Shown here: in pieces, positions 1-8,314 of the stretch
Numbering within the stretch: position 1 is the stretch's first letter
Layout: each line of letters begins with the position of its first letter
The notes under the pieces: generated by a model
The model's input: only the letters and a program-made list of their open reading frames with translations
What the model was told of the DNA's origin: nothing
Database searches by the model: none
Assembly (NCBI GenBank): GCA_004554395.1
Contig: SFMP01000103.1
Coordinates: 1 to 14,594 of the forward strand
DNA from: Myxococcales bacterium
GTDB taxonomy: Bacteria > Myxococcota_A > Bradymonadia > UBA4248
Direction: 5' to 3'
Length of the DNA stretch: 14,594 bases
Program-made: the position numbers and the translations under genes

Positions 1-30
1 AAAAGCAGATTCTCCTTCATAATTCACCTC
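1..30. repeat. 30-bp direct repeat, copy 1
   Basis: This stretch recurs at 207-236 with one mismatch in 30 (cacctc versus catctc near the end), a spacing of 206 bp. Each copy is followed at once by a heptamer-period array, so the pair looks like a duplicated repeat-array boundary. It may extend left of the window. Confidence 0.85.
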
Positions 31-40
31 TGTTAATTAG

Positions 41-147
41 CAATTAGCAATGAGCAATTAGCAGTTAGCAGTTAGCAATTAGCAGTCAGCAATGAGCAGT
101 TAGCAATTAGCGATTAGCGATTAGCGATTAGCGATTAGCGATTAGCG
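41..147. repeat. Heptameric short tandem repeat array, 15 units (CARTTAG/CGATTAG)
   Basis: Fifteen units of exactly 7 bp run in phase from 41 to 145. The first ten are variants of CAATTAG (CAGTTAG, CAATGAG, CAGTCAG) and the last five are perfect CGATTAG, followed by a partial CG. The homogeneous right end suggests recent expansion by slippage. Such arrays resemble the STRR (short tandemly repeated repetitive) heptamers known from filamentous cyanobacteria, but no relationship is implied. I see no gene in 1-343; 148-206 is unremarkable spacer. Confidence 0.95.
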
Positions 148-206
148 TTTCGTAAAGCTATCGAAACAGCTTGATAATTCGCAAAGCAAATGCCTTGGTC
201 TTATCC

Positions 207-236
207 AAAAGCAGATTCTCCTTCATAATTCATCTC
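207..236. repeat. 30-bp direct repeat, copy 2
   Basis: Second copy of the sequence at 1-30 (29 of 30 identical). It precedes the second heptamer array, as the first copy precedes the first array. Confidence 0.85.
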
Positions 237-254
237 ACGTCGTGCGTTGTATGT

Positions 255-369
255 TGTTCACTGTTTATTGTTCACTACTTACTGTTCACTGTTCATTGCT
301 AATTTCCAATTGCCATTTCCCAATTACCCCCAATCGCTAATTGCTAATTGCTAATTGCTAATTGTTTCT
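255..369. repeat. Second heptameric array, opposite orientation, running into a coding region
   Basis: Eleven 7-bp units lie in phase at 255-331 (TGTTCAC, TGTTTAT, TACTTAC, TGCTAAT, TTCCAAT and so on). After a 3-nt phase slip four more follow at 335-362 (CGCTAAT and three TGCTAAT), with a degenerate unit to 369. TGCTAAT is the reverse complement of the CAATTAG unit of the first array, so the two arrays are inverted relative to each other. The last units lie inside the 3' end of the minus-strand gene ending at 344. Confidence 0.9.
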
Positions 370-3300
370 GAAGTCGTGCGCGGTATTTTGCGGCCGTCTC
401 GGGTTTTTCTTTGGCGTCGTAGTATCGGATGAATTCGCGGAGGATGTCGGGGTGGTCGCCGAGTTTTTCGATGGCTTTTGAGAGGTGTATTTTGACCATG
501 GCATTTGCCGTTTTTGGTTGGTAGAGGCGTGCGGCGGCGAGGTGCATGGCGCCGAGGATGGTGGGGTGTAGGTGTGAGATTTCGGCTTTTGCGATGGCGG
601 CGTCGAGTGTTCTGGCGGCGAAGAGTCGGCGTGCATTGACGTCGAAAGTCGTTTCGTATTCGTGGATGATGTCGATGATTTGTTGGGCGTTGTAGGTGGT
701 CGCATCGGTGATAGCGCGTGTGTATTGTTTGGCGGCGGCGCGGTATTGTGCGTCGTTGACGAGGGCGCGTGCGTAGGCGAGTGCGAAGTCGGGGAACGAG
801 AGAGCGGAGGCGTCGGCGGCGGCCCAGGCGGCAGATGAACCGGATGGCGCGGCGCTTGGGCGTTTGAGATGTGCCATGATCCAGGCGCTTTTCGTCTTGA
901 TGCGTTGGCGGTTGAGATCGGCGATGCACGATTTGGCTTGTGGCATGTTCTTTCGCCAAAGGATTTCGCAGCGCGCGGATTCGACGATGGGATCGGTCGA
1001 TGAGACGAATGGGACGATGAAGCCTTGCGCCGAGAGCGGGAGGTTGGCGCGTGCGCGGTAGCAGTTGTTGAAGATGATGAGTGGGAGTGAGCGGTATCCG
1101 TCGTTGAAATCGCCGCTGAGGATGAGGGCGGCATCGGCGTTTTTGCCTTGAGCCGAGAGGATGGCGGATTGCAGGATCAGGGCTTCGTAGGGGTGAGATT
1201 TGATGACGTCGGCGTTTCGGACTTTTTGGAGCGCCGTATCGAGCATGCCGTGATAGGCGTCGCGATAGATATCGTCGATTTTGGCGATGGCGTTGAGGCT
1301 GTGGGCTGGGAGTTTCGATGTATCGGTGCGCTGTGCGGCGGCAAAAGTGGGTGTTTTGGCGTATTGGAATAGACCTTGAGCGGGCGTCGAGACGTAGGAA
1401 GTTTGGGCGCGTTTGGCGTCGATGAATCGCATGGCGTCGAAGATTTGGGCGTTTGCGGGGAAGTCGTGGTCGATGGCGTGGAGGATTTCCCAGTTTCCGA
1501 GGGCGAAGGCTTCGTAGAGGATGGCGTCTTGGATGGCGCGTCGCTGAGGGTGTTCGGGGGCTAGATCGATATCGTTGAAGTATCGTGCGGCGCGTTCGGG
1601 ATTTTTTCGGAAGATTTCGGCGCGGATGAGGGCTTCGAGCGCGTAGGCGTTTGAGGCGTCGTATTGGGTTTCGAGTCGTTTGATGTCGTCGAGGTTGGAA
1701 GCGTTGGAGAGCAGGGAACCGCGGCGCAAAGCGGAGAAAATGCGCCCCGTGGCGCAATAGGCGTCGTATGGCGGGAGGATATGGGTCGTTTGCGGGGCAT
1801 CGGTCGTGCCGCGATCGAATATCGCTTGGATGCATCGAGCGAGTTTTGTTTTGGGGATGGTGTCGTTGGGCTCGTTCATCGACTGGATGAAAGCGGCTTG
1901 TGCGTCGGGATTGGACGTTTCGAGGGCTAGAATGGCTAGTCTCGTGCGGGCAAATGGCGCGAGCGGTGAGTGCAAAAGGCGTCGATAGCGCGTCATGGCG
2001 GCATCGAGATTGCCTTTTGCGACGTCGATCGACGCTTCGCTCCACGATTTGAAGTAGGCGTGTTGTCGCCAAGCGCTGGCGTCGCACGATTTGAAGTGGC
2101 GCAAAGCGGCTTCGAGATTGCCGTCGGCAATCGTTCGATCGATATAGGCGGCATGGCGCGGAGCGGGATCGCTCGCCGTGGGCTCGGGGATTTCGACGAT
2201 ATCGGCGTCGAAATAGTTGGCGTGCCAAGTGGCTAAGAATTCGTCGTAGGATTTGAGCCACTTGGGATCGACGAGAGGCGGCGTGGCGGTGGCCGTTTGA
2301 TGGGCGTCGATGGGCGTGCTCGCGATTCCGGCGCCGATATACGCCGCCGAAATGCCGTCGATGGCGCGTTTTTCGATTTCGGGTTTTGCCGAACGATAGA
2401 TGACGAGGGCAAAGACGCAGATGAGGCACAAGGCGGCGCAAGCCAGGATTTGCTTAGGTGAAACGAAGAAGCGGAGGGATTTTTTTTCGGCGAAAGGTTC
2501 GACGCTAGGCGTATCGCTGAGTTCGTGGGTTTTCTCGGCGATGCGCTCGGCGGGCGTCGCCGAGTGTAGGCTTCTTCGTAGTGCTTTTTGTTGAGCGCTC
2601 GATTCGCGCATCGCGGCGACGTCTTCGTCGTAGGAGCGGAATTTCGTCTTCGACGCCGAGAAGAAAGCGGATTTTGGGCTTTCTTTGATGGCATCGTCGA
2701 AATCGACGATGATTCTGTCGGCGGCGGTATCGGCGTAATCGGGTGCGGCGACGTATGTTTGTCGCGATAGATCGATGCGTTCGAATCGGCGATTGCCGTC
2801 GGCATCGCCGCTGAGTTTGGCTTCGACTTTCGACGCCATGCGCGAGTGGGTGGCGGCATGGCGGCAAGAACTGCTCGATAGATTGAGCGATGAAACGTCG
2901 TAGGGGCGGTAGGGCTCGGGTTCTTGGATGCCAAAAGATCGATATGACGCTGGGATGGGCGGTGTATAGGAACGATAGGGATCGAGCGTGGCAGAGTCGG
3001 ATGATTGCAGAATGGTGGGGTTTGGAGATTGGAATGCCGGGAACGGGGCTTGTGTGGCGGGTGTATCGAACGCCGTGCGCGTGGCGTATCGGTTTTGCGC
3101 CGCGACTTGCCCCGTCGCCGTTTGGGCGTATTTCATTTGAGAAATACAGTATTCTTCGAACGAAACTTCGCGATGGGCGGCTTCGTCGTGTTTATTGCAC
3201 AAGATGAGCGCGTCGCGGAATCGGTCGCCGAAGGCGGGATGTTTGGCTTCGAGAGCGTTGATTTCTTCGTCGAAAGCGCGATCGGATTCCGGTGCGTAGA

Positions 3301-3454
3301 TATCGGCGAGAAGCTCGATAAAGGCGGGTTCGGAATCGATATATCGTGGATTCGTGCTGAGCGCATTGATAACGGTGATCATGGCGCGCGCGTTTTCGCC
3401 GCGCGCGGCACATTTTCGTGCTATCGATAAATATAGAACATTGCGTTCAGCCAT
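344..3454 (-). CDS. Large single-pass membrane protein with helical (TPR-like) repeats, function unknown
   Basis: I do not recognise a named family. The 1036-residue protein has a short helical N-terminal region (about 1-110) with TPR-like spacing and a Pro/Ser-rich low-complexity stretch (about 115-320). One hydrophobic segment follows at about 335-354 (ILACAALCLICVFALVIY), then a long mostly helical region (about 395-1030) rich in Ala and aromatic residues, with TPR-like pairs such as GNLEAALRHF and GNLDAAMTRYRRLL. The expected topology is cytoplasmic N-terminus and a periplasmic C-terminal repeat domain, which is inferred. The ATG at 3454 has only a weak GGA upstream. It lies 121 nt downstream of the DUF4332 gene on the same strand and could be co-transcribed. 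The last five residues, LAISN, and the stop codon are encoded by the heptamer array, so the natural C-terminus has probably been altered by repeat expansion. Several long ORFs on other frames here are shadows of this GC-rich gene. Confidence 0.8.
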   Translation of the reverse strand: MAERNVLYLSIARKCAARGENARAMITVINALSTNPRYIDSEPAFIELLADIYAPESDRAFDEEINALEAKHPAFGDRFRDALILCNKHDEAAHREVSFEEYCISQMKYAQTATGQVAAQNRYATRTAFDTPATQAPFPAFQSPNPTILQSSDSATLDPYRSYTPPIPASYRSFGIQEPEPYRPYDVSSLNLSSSSCRHAATHSRMASKVEAKLSGDADGNRRFERIDLSRQTYVAAPDYADTAADRIIVDFDDAIKESPKSAFFSASKTKFRSYDEDVAAMRESSAQQKALRRSLHSATPAERIAEKTHELSDTPSVEPFAEKKSLRFFVSPKQILACAALCLICVFALVIYRSAKPEIEKRAIDGISAAYIGAGIASTPIDAHQTATATPPLVDPKWLKSYDEFLATWHANYFDADIVEIPEPTASDPAPRHAAYIDRTIADGNLEAALRHFKSCDASAWRQHAYFKSWSEASIDVAKGNLDAAMTRYRRLLHSPLAPFARTRLAILALETSNPDAQAAFIQSMNEPNDTIPKTKLARCIQAIFDRGTTDAPQTTHILPPYDAYCATGRIFSALRRGSLLSNASNLDDIKRLETQYDASNAYALEALIRAEIFRKNPERAARYFNDIDLAPEHPQRRAIQDAILYEAFALGNWEILHAIDHDFPANAQIFDAMRFIDAKRAQTSYVSTPAQGLFQYAKTPTFAAAQRTDTSKLPAHSLNAIAKIDDIYRDAYHGMLDTALQKVRNADVIKSHPYEALILQSAILSAQGKNADAALILSGDFNDGYRSLPLIIFNNCYRARANLPLSAQGFIVPFVSSTDPIVESARCEILWRKNMPQAKSCIADLNRQRIKTKSAWIMAHLKRPSAAPSGSSAAWAAADASALSFPDFALAYARALVNDAQYRAAAKQYTRAITDATTYNAQQIIDIIHEYETTFDVNARRLFAARTLDAAIAKAEISHLHPTILGAMHLAAARLYQPKTANAMVKIHLSKAIEKLGDHPDILREFIRYYDAKEKPETAAKYRARLQKQLAISN

Positions 3455-3575
3455 GGTGACGTCCGTGTACGTAAGAAGCTCATCCTGAACTATGCAAACA
3501 GTCGGCGATTATGAAACGACCGCCGTCCGTCTATCGTACCATGCTTTGATCGTCGTGTGAAAAATCAGGGGCATG

Positions 3576-4046
3576 TCAATCTTCGATGTGATTGGCAATT
3601 TTTTGTGCTTTTTGGATCCAGTCTCGAACGACGGTGAGATCGGGTTGAACACCTGTAATATTGTTCTCGCGGTTGACGCGGACGAGGACGTCGAGGAGAG
3701 TTTCGGGCGTGGCCTGAGCGAGTGCTTTGAGATTGCCGATATCGGAGAGGATGAGCAGGGAGGCGGCTTTGGGGCCGATGCCGACGACTTGCATGAGCTC
3801 GAGTTTATGGGCGATGAGCTCGACATTTGCGGCGTCGAGGTTATATTGTTTTGCAAAGGCGGCGCGATCGGACTTCTTGAGCAAGAGAGCGAGGAGTTGT
3901 TCGGTCGTTTCGACTTTATTTTTTGCGAGTGTATCGACGGTTTCGGCTGGAACGATATCGATATCGGCGAGGTCGTAGTGACTGGCATAAGCCGCGGGAG
4001 CGGCGAGGAACATGGCAAAAAGAGCGGGGATAAAAATGCGTTTCAT
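3576..4046 (-). CDS. Secreted DUF4332 helix-hairpin-helix protein
   Basis: The 156-residue product has a Sec signal peptide (MKRIFIPALFAMFLAAPAAYA, cleavage likely after residue 21). The rest matches the DUF4332 layout: two helix-hairpin-helix halves, the first degenerate (DIDIVPAETVDTLAKNKV, about 29-45), the second intact with GIGPKAASLL at 89-98, and the family's closing helix (VRDWIQKAQKI, about 140-150). HhH motifs usually bind DNA non-specifically, but here export points to a periplasmic role, which is unknown. The ATG at 4046 was chosen over the upstream ATG at 4115 because AGGAGA lies just ahead of it and the signal peptide starts there. A promoter is visible at 4087-4115. It is divergent from the lipoprotein gene at 4191. 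Confidence 0.87.
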   Translation of the reverse strand: MKRIFIPALFAMFLAAPAAYASHYDLADIDIVPAETVDTLAKNKVETTEQLLALLLKKSDRAAFAKQYNLDAANVELIAHKLELMQVVGIGPKAASLLILSDIGNLKALAQATPETLLDVLVRVNRENNITGVQPDLTVVRDWIQKAQKIANHIED

Positions 4047-4086
4047 CGGGTGTTCTCCTAAAAAAAGAGGCACAAAACATCGTAGA

Positions 4087-4115
4087 ATCGTATAGAGTCT
4101 GCGGGCGATTTTCAA
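4087..4115 (-). promoter_or_regulatory. Sigma70-type promoter for the DUF4332 gene
   Basis: Reading the minus strand, TTGAAA (4110-4115) and TACGAT (4087-4092) are separated by exactly 17 nt. Both match consensus at five or four of six positions and lie about 40 nt upstream of the start codon at 4046. Confidence 0.6.
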
Positions 4116-4190
4116 TCATTATTCGAGATTTCGATGTGGTGAGTCGTGTTTGGAAGGGCAGATGGCGGAATTGATATGCACGAGATAGAG

Positions 4191-6098
4191 ATGAAAAGGC
4201 ATTTAACACGTCTCACCGCGATTGGATTATTGGTCGGTGCGATGGCGTGTAATGCAACCGATCAGGAGAGGTTTTCTTCGCAACAGAGTTACAGGCAAAT
4301 GTCGCAGACGACGTCGACGTTGACGGCTTATGGTGCGACGTATATCGCCGCCGAAACGGAGCGATTTCGTTGCCCGTCGATATCGGGGATATCGTCGTCG
4401 AACAACGTGACGGTGTTCACGGCGCAAGCGAGTGCGCCGACGCCGCATTTTACGCTCGAAAGCTCGTTTGGGATTCGCGGCGATACGGCGGGCGGTTTTG
4501 CCGTTTCGCTTTCGGAGTTCCCCATCGGGTTGCTCGACATCTATATGCGTTGCAATTCATCGCCGACCGATCGCTATGTGACGTCGTGCCCCGAACGGTA
4601 TCGCATCGTCGAATCGTGCGATAAAAGCGAAGATATGATCGGAGCAGAATGCGTCAAACTCTACGAGGGAACGCATAAACTCGTCATATCGGCCGAAGTC
4701 CCCGATGATAAGACGTGTTTTACCGAAGAACTCGATCGAACGCCTTATGGATCGGCCGTCGCCGATATCGCTTTGGCTTGCGATGCCTTTTCGCCCATCG
4801 ATATCGCAGCGGCGTATCGCGGCGATGCCCCCACCGAATTGTGTTGCTCAAAAGACCAAAAGACGACGCTCGATTTTTGTCTCAAACCGTGCGGATGTCG
4901 AAAACTCGTCGCAAAAATCGTCCCCAAAGAAGAGGCTATTGCACAGAATAAAATTAATAAAAAGCTCAAGATTGCTGTATTTTCTAATGTATTTGGTCAT
5001 AAAAAGTCGTTCGAGAAGCTCGTCGAAAGCATACGATCGCATGGTGTCGACGTCGTCGTCAGTCTCGGAGATTTGACGAGCGATGGGAAAAAGTCGGAGT
5101 ACACGTGGTTTCGGAATCGATTCGATAAATCGTTTGTCTATCGCGATGGTCAAGATGCGGGCAACGCCGCGTGTACGACCGACGACGCAGGGAACATCTG
5201 TTGTCGATCGGTCGGAGACCGCCTACTCGCTACGCTTTGCAACGCCGTATTTGCCAAGACGCCGTTTATCGTTGGGCTCGGGTCTCACGAAGTGCGAGAA
5301 GATTTGACGGCGTATAATTCGATATTTGGGGTTTCGAATACGTCGACGGTGATAGGGAACGTCGAAATCATCGTTCTCGATACGGCCGATGCCTCGATCA
5401 ATGCCCCGACAAAGGAGTGGTTGAGCGGTATCTTGTCGATTGTCAAATCGCAAACGTGTGAAATCCCCAAGCGTGCCGATGGATCGCCTTGGCCTACGCT
5501 CGCCGAATGCCGCACGCAGATGGCAGATTCATACGCCGCAGGCGACGCCATATCGTGCCGAGCGTGTATCGGCGAAGAGGCGTATTGCATCGTGCCCGAT
5601 GCGGAGCGGAGCGAACCGAGCGTCGGACCCGAAAACTGCATCTGCGTGCCGATTACGTCGAAGATATGCCGGAGCAATCAGACGTGTCGGATGACCGACG
5701 ACTCGCACGGCACGTGCGTGTGCACGCGCAACGAAGATTGCGGAATCGGTGCGACATGCGTCGATGGCGCGTGTAAACCCCCGTTGCGCCTCGTCATGAC
5801 CTATACGCCGCCATTCGATAAATACGGCACGCGCAACAATGCGTTTACGTCGAAATCGCAAGCCGTTTCGCTGATGTCGCTTTTGGCAAAAGCCGGCGTC
5901 GCCGCCATATTCTCGGGAAAAAGCGCCGATTATGGGCAGTTTTCGATGGCCGGTATTCCGATCTACATCACCGGAGGCGGCGGGGCTTCGATGGAGGCGT
6001 TTTCGAAATACGGCAACCACTGGCTCAAAGTCGAGATCGATAACGCCTATGCAAATCCAACGCGCGACGACATAAACGTGTCGGTCGTCGAGTTTTAG
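4191..6098 (+). CDS. Lipoprotein with a degenerate calcineurin-like metallophosphoesterase domain
   Basis: The 635-residue product starts with a lipoprotein-type signal (MKRHLTRLTAIGLLVGAMAC, acylated Cys predicted at 20). The ATG at 4191 is preferred to 4146 because the signal begins there; the ribosome site is weak. Residues about 21-250 are a Cys-containing region I do not recognise. Residues about 259-635 have the order of motifs of calcineurin-like phosphoesterases: FSNVFGH (264-270), GD (293-294), GSHE (364-367), TYTPPF (537-542) and FSGKSA (575-579). In active enzymes these read D-x-H, GD, GNHE, H-x-P-P and GHxH. Only Asp294 and His366 survive, so catalysis by the usual two-metal mechanism is unlikely. 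A Cys-rich insert just before the fourth motif (about 490-530, with NEDCGIGATCVDGACKP) resembles secreted-protein modules of Myxococcota relatives. It is probably a cell-surface or periplasmic binding protein; that role is inference. Confidence 0.85.
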   Translation: MKRHLTRLTAIGLLVGAMACNATDQERFSSQQSYRQMSQTTSTLTAYGATYIAAETERFRCPSISGISSSNNVTVFTAQASAPTPHFTLESSFGIRGDTAGGFAVSLSEFPIGLLDIYMRCNSSPTDRYVTSCPERYRIVESCDKSEDMIGAECVKLYEGTHKLVISAEVPDDKTCFTEELDRTPYGSAVADIALACDAFSPIDIAAAYRGDAPTELCCSKDQKTTLDFCLKPCGCRKLVAKIVPKEEAIAQNKINKKLKIAVFSNVFGHKKSFEKLVESIRSHGVDVVVSLGDLTSDGKKSEYTWFRNRFDKSFVYRDGQDAGNAACTTDDAGNICCRSVGDRLLATLCNAVFAKTPFIVGLGSHEVREDLTAYNSIFGVSNTSTVIGNVEIIVLDTADASINAPTKEWLSGILSIVKSQTCEIPKRADGSPWPTLAECRTQMADSYAAGDAISCRACIGEEAYCIVPDAERSEPSVGPENCICVPITSKICRSNQTCRMTDDSHGTCVCTRNEDCGIGATCVDGACKPPLRLVMTYTPPFDKYGTRNNAFTSKSQAVSLMSLLAKAGVAAIFSGKSADYGQFSMAGIPIYITGGGGASMEAFSKYGNHWLKVEIDNAYANPTRDDINVSVVEF

Positions 6099-6333
6099 TT
6101 TCCCTCCCCCAGTCATTTTTATCGAAGATTTATAAAATTCTGTTTTTGAGTTGATAAGTTGAATTTTCTGCATAGCGCATCGGGGGAGGCGGCGATCTTT
6201 AGCCCAACTCACCGTTTTTCATGTGTGAGTCTAGGGCAAACTGCGCTATAAATCGACGATGTAGGTTGGGAGAGTGTGACAACGTGCCATGGCATGGAAG
6301 GGGTTTGTGCCATGATAGCATGAGGTAGAAAAC
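6099..6333 (+). promoter_or_regulatory. Leader region of the AI-2E-family operon, with an imperfect hairpin
   Basis: No terminator is evident after the lipoprotein gene. A hairpin can form from GCCC (6202-6205) plus ACTCAC (6207-6212) with GTGAGT (6225-6230) plus GGGC (6234-6237). A TATAAA at 6247-6252 could be a -10 element but has a poor -35. A TGCCATGGCA palindrome lies at 6285-6294. The ribosome site GAGG at 6322-6325 serves the ATG at 6334. Confidence 0.3.
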
Positions 6334-8313
6334 ATGTTTCAAACGATCGTCGAATTTGCCCGAAGAAATGCCGTATTAATCGCAACGACGTTGATCTTGC
6401 TCATTCTCATTGCGATATTTCACGAGATCATGCAGCCGTTTGTGATAGCGCTCATCGTCGTCTATCTCATCGATCCACTCGTGACGCGGATGAACCGCAT
6501 ACACATCAAGAAGTGGCGGATACCGCGCGGATTTGCAGTTATCGTAGCCTATTTGCTCTTTTTGGCATCGGTCGTCGGCATCGGATTTGCGTTTATCCCG
6601 TCGCTGACGACTGAAATTAGCACGGCTTCGGAGGCGTTGCCTAAATACTTCATGCGCGTCAAAGACGAAGATATCCCGCGCTGGAGCGAGCAAATCGACG
6701 ATCTCATCTTTACGTTTTCGCGCAAGAGTCCCAAAGATATCGAGACGGCAGTCGAGGCGTCGAAACAATCGCTCGATTCGGCATTCGATGCCGCCCAAAC
6801 CCATGTCCGCAATTTGCCCGAGTCGGGCGCCGATGGAACAGTCGCGCAAAACGACCAAGCACAACGCAAACACGTCAATCCACAAGCCGCTGCCGCCGCG
6901 CACGACGAAGGCGTTTTGTTCCGCGTTCGCAAGACATCGTCGAATACATACGAATTCTTGCCCGGCGATCGCGAAATCCGATTGGAATCCGATCAAAAGG
7001 GATCGTTCGTCCTCAAAAATACCGTCGCCGATGCCCCCAAAACGCAGCAGACGACGTTCAATCTCGAACGCGAAATCACCAAAGCCGCATCGGATTTCCT
7101 CGAATCGAGTACGCAGTACGCCGGTAGCGCCCTGTCGTTTATCCAAAATGCCATCGTCTTCGTCATCAATACATTCGTCCAGCTCATCCTCGTCTTCATG
7201 CTAGCCGCGTTTATCTCGATCGACTCGCCACGGCTGATGGCAAAGATCCGCGCATTATTCGAAAACAAAGAAGGCGAAGCCGCTCAATTCGACGATTTCA
7301 AAACTCGGCTCGCGCGCGGTTTGTCGGGCGTCGTCCGCGGTCAGCTCATTATATGTTGCATCAATGGCACGCTCACGGGGCTCGGTCTGTGGATATTTGG
7401 CGTCGATTTCTCGTTATTGCTCGGATTTATCGCCGGAACGCTGAGCATCGTGCCGATATTCGGGACGATTATTAGCACGATACCCGCCGTTTTGCTCGGG
7501 CTCGTCCAAGGGCCCATCGTCGCCCTCCTCGTGTTGGCTTGGATCCTCGTCGTTCACTTCATCGATACGAACTTCTTCACGCCCAAAATCGTCGGTTCGT
7601 CGGCAAATCTGCACCCCGTCATCATCATCTTTGCCCTCCTGGCAGGCCAATTTGCCGCTGGTGTCCTCGGGCTCATACTCGCCGTGCCCACCGCCTCGGT
7701 CATCCAAACGACGATAACGTTTATCCTCGAAAGCACGCAAAAGACGCGCAGCGAAACGCAAGTCAAAACCCTCACGCCATCGTTGGGGGGCTTGGAATCG
7801 GTGCCCGCTTCGCGTATGGGATACCGCGTCATGACGACGGCAAGCGATTCCCAATTGCCGCCCCCCAATGCGCCAAATTTCTCGGTCGTGCCAAATACCG
7901 CCAATCCATCGGATGCGCCAAATGCGCCAAATGGTCAAGTTGCGCAAAGCGTTGCCAATGGCCAAGTTTCGCAAAGTACTGCCAATGGTCAAGTTGCGCA
8001 AAGTGCTACCAATGGTCAAGTAGCGCAAAGTGCGCCCAACAGCCCCGAAACGGCGATATGCGATGTGGCAAAAGTCGGCGATATCGACACGACACAAGCA
8101 TCGGCAATCATCGATCTCGATTCGTCGAAGACACAAGAAATCTCATCGCCAGAATCGCTCGCCGCTATCTACAATATGGCAAAATCGAACGCGACAGCGC
8201 GCCCGGTGACGATTACAGCCGCCATGCCCGCCATCCAAGCCGTCGAAACGCCCGCTCCCAAGAAATCGAACAAACGCTCCAAAAATCGCCCGACGATTCA
8301 CAAAGGAAAGTAG
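6334..8313 (+). CDS. AI-2E/PerM-family membrane transporter with extra cytoplasmic or periplasmic regions
   Basis: The protein belongs to the AI-2E transporter family (PF01594, relatives PerM/YdiK, TqsA). Members are multi-pass inner-membrane proteins, some exporting autoinducer-2, others driving Na+/H+ exchange; the substrate here cannot be told. Visible are N-terminal membrane helices (about 12-50 and 67-92), then the conserved C-terminal half: GVVRGQLIICCINGTLTGLG, a Gly-rich re-entrant stretch (FIAGTLSIVPIFG) and the family hallmark NFFTPKIVGSSANLHPV at about 410-430. Length is 659 residues against about 350 usual. The surplus is an insert at about 140-250 between the two halves and a tail from about 470. 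The tail holds four 9-residue repeats of NGQVAQS plus two residues (533-568) and ends in a Lys/Arg-rich stretch. GAGG 8 nt upstream supports the start. The next gene begins 1 nt after this stop. Confidence 0.9.
   Translation: MFQTIVEFARRNAVLIATTLILLILIAIFHEIMQPFVIALIVVYLIDPLVTRMNRIHIKKWRIPRGFAVIVAYLLFLASVVGIGFAFIPSLTTEISTASEALPKYFMRVKDEDIPRWSEQIDDLIFTFSRKSPKDIETAVEASKQSLDSAFDAAQTHVRNLPESGADGTVAQNDQAQRKHVNPQAAAAAHDEGVLFRVRKTSSNTYEFLPGDREIRLESDQKGSFVLKNTVADAPKTQQTTFNLEREITKAASDFLESSTQYAGSALSFIQNAIVFVINTFVQLILVFMLAAFISIDSPRLMAKIRALFENKEGEAAQFDDFKTRLARGLSGVVRGQLIICCINGTLTGLGLWIFGVDFSLLLGFIAGTLSIVPIFGTIISTIPAVLLGLVQGPIVALLVLAWILVVHFIDTNFFTPKIVGSSANLHPVIIIFALLAGQFAAGVLGLILAVPTASVIQTTITFILESTQKTRSETQVKTLTPSLGGLESVPASRMGYRVMTTASDSQLPPPNAPNFSVVPNTANPSDAPNAPNGQVAQSVANGQVSQSTANGQVAQSATNGQVAQSAPNSPETAICDVAKVGDIDTTQASAIIDLDSSKTQEISSPESLAAIYNMAKSNATARPVTITAAMPAIQAVETPAPKKSNKRSKNRPTIHKGK
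7930..8037 (+). repeat. 27-bp in-frame tandem repeat, four copies
   Basis: Four units start at 7930, 7957, 7984 and 8011, each encoding NGQV(A/S)QS followed by two variable residues. Differences between copies are mostly at third positions or Ala/Thr/Val/Pro swaps, so reading frame is kept while the repeat number could vary. Confidence 0.95.
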
Positions 8314-8314
8314 T

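Noticed and set aside
351..2441. 696-codon ORF on the minus strand in another frame
   Set aside because: It is extremely Arg/His/Pro-rich, lies wholly inside the 1036-residue gene and is the shadow expected of GC-rich codons.
5529..6212. 227-codon minus-strand ORF opposite the lipoprotein gene
   Set aside because: No ribosome site or domain; the plus-strand gene has recognisable motifs over the same bases.
6376..7146. 256-codon minus-strand ORF opposite the AI-2E-family gene
   Set aside because: Antisense shadow of a clearly recognised transporter.
7414..8136. 240-codon minus-strand ORF with a repeated TLRNLTIGS pattern
   Set aside because: The repeat is the antisense reading of the NGQVAQS repeat of the transporter tail.
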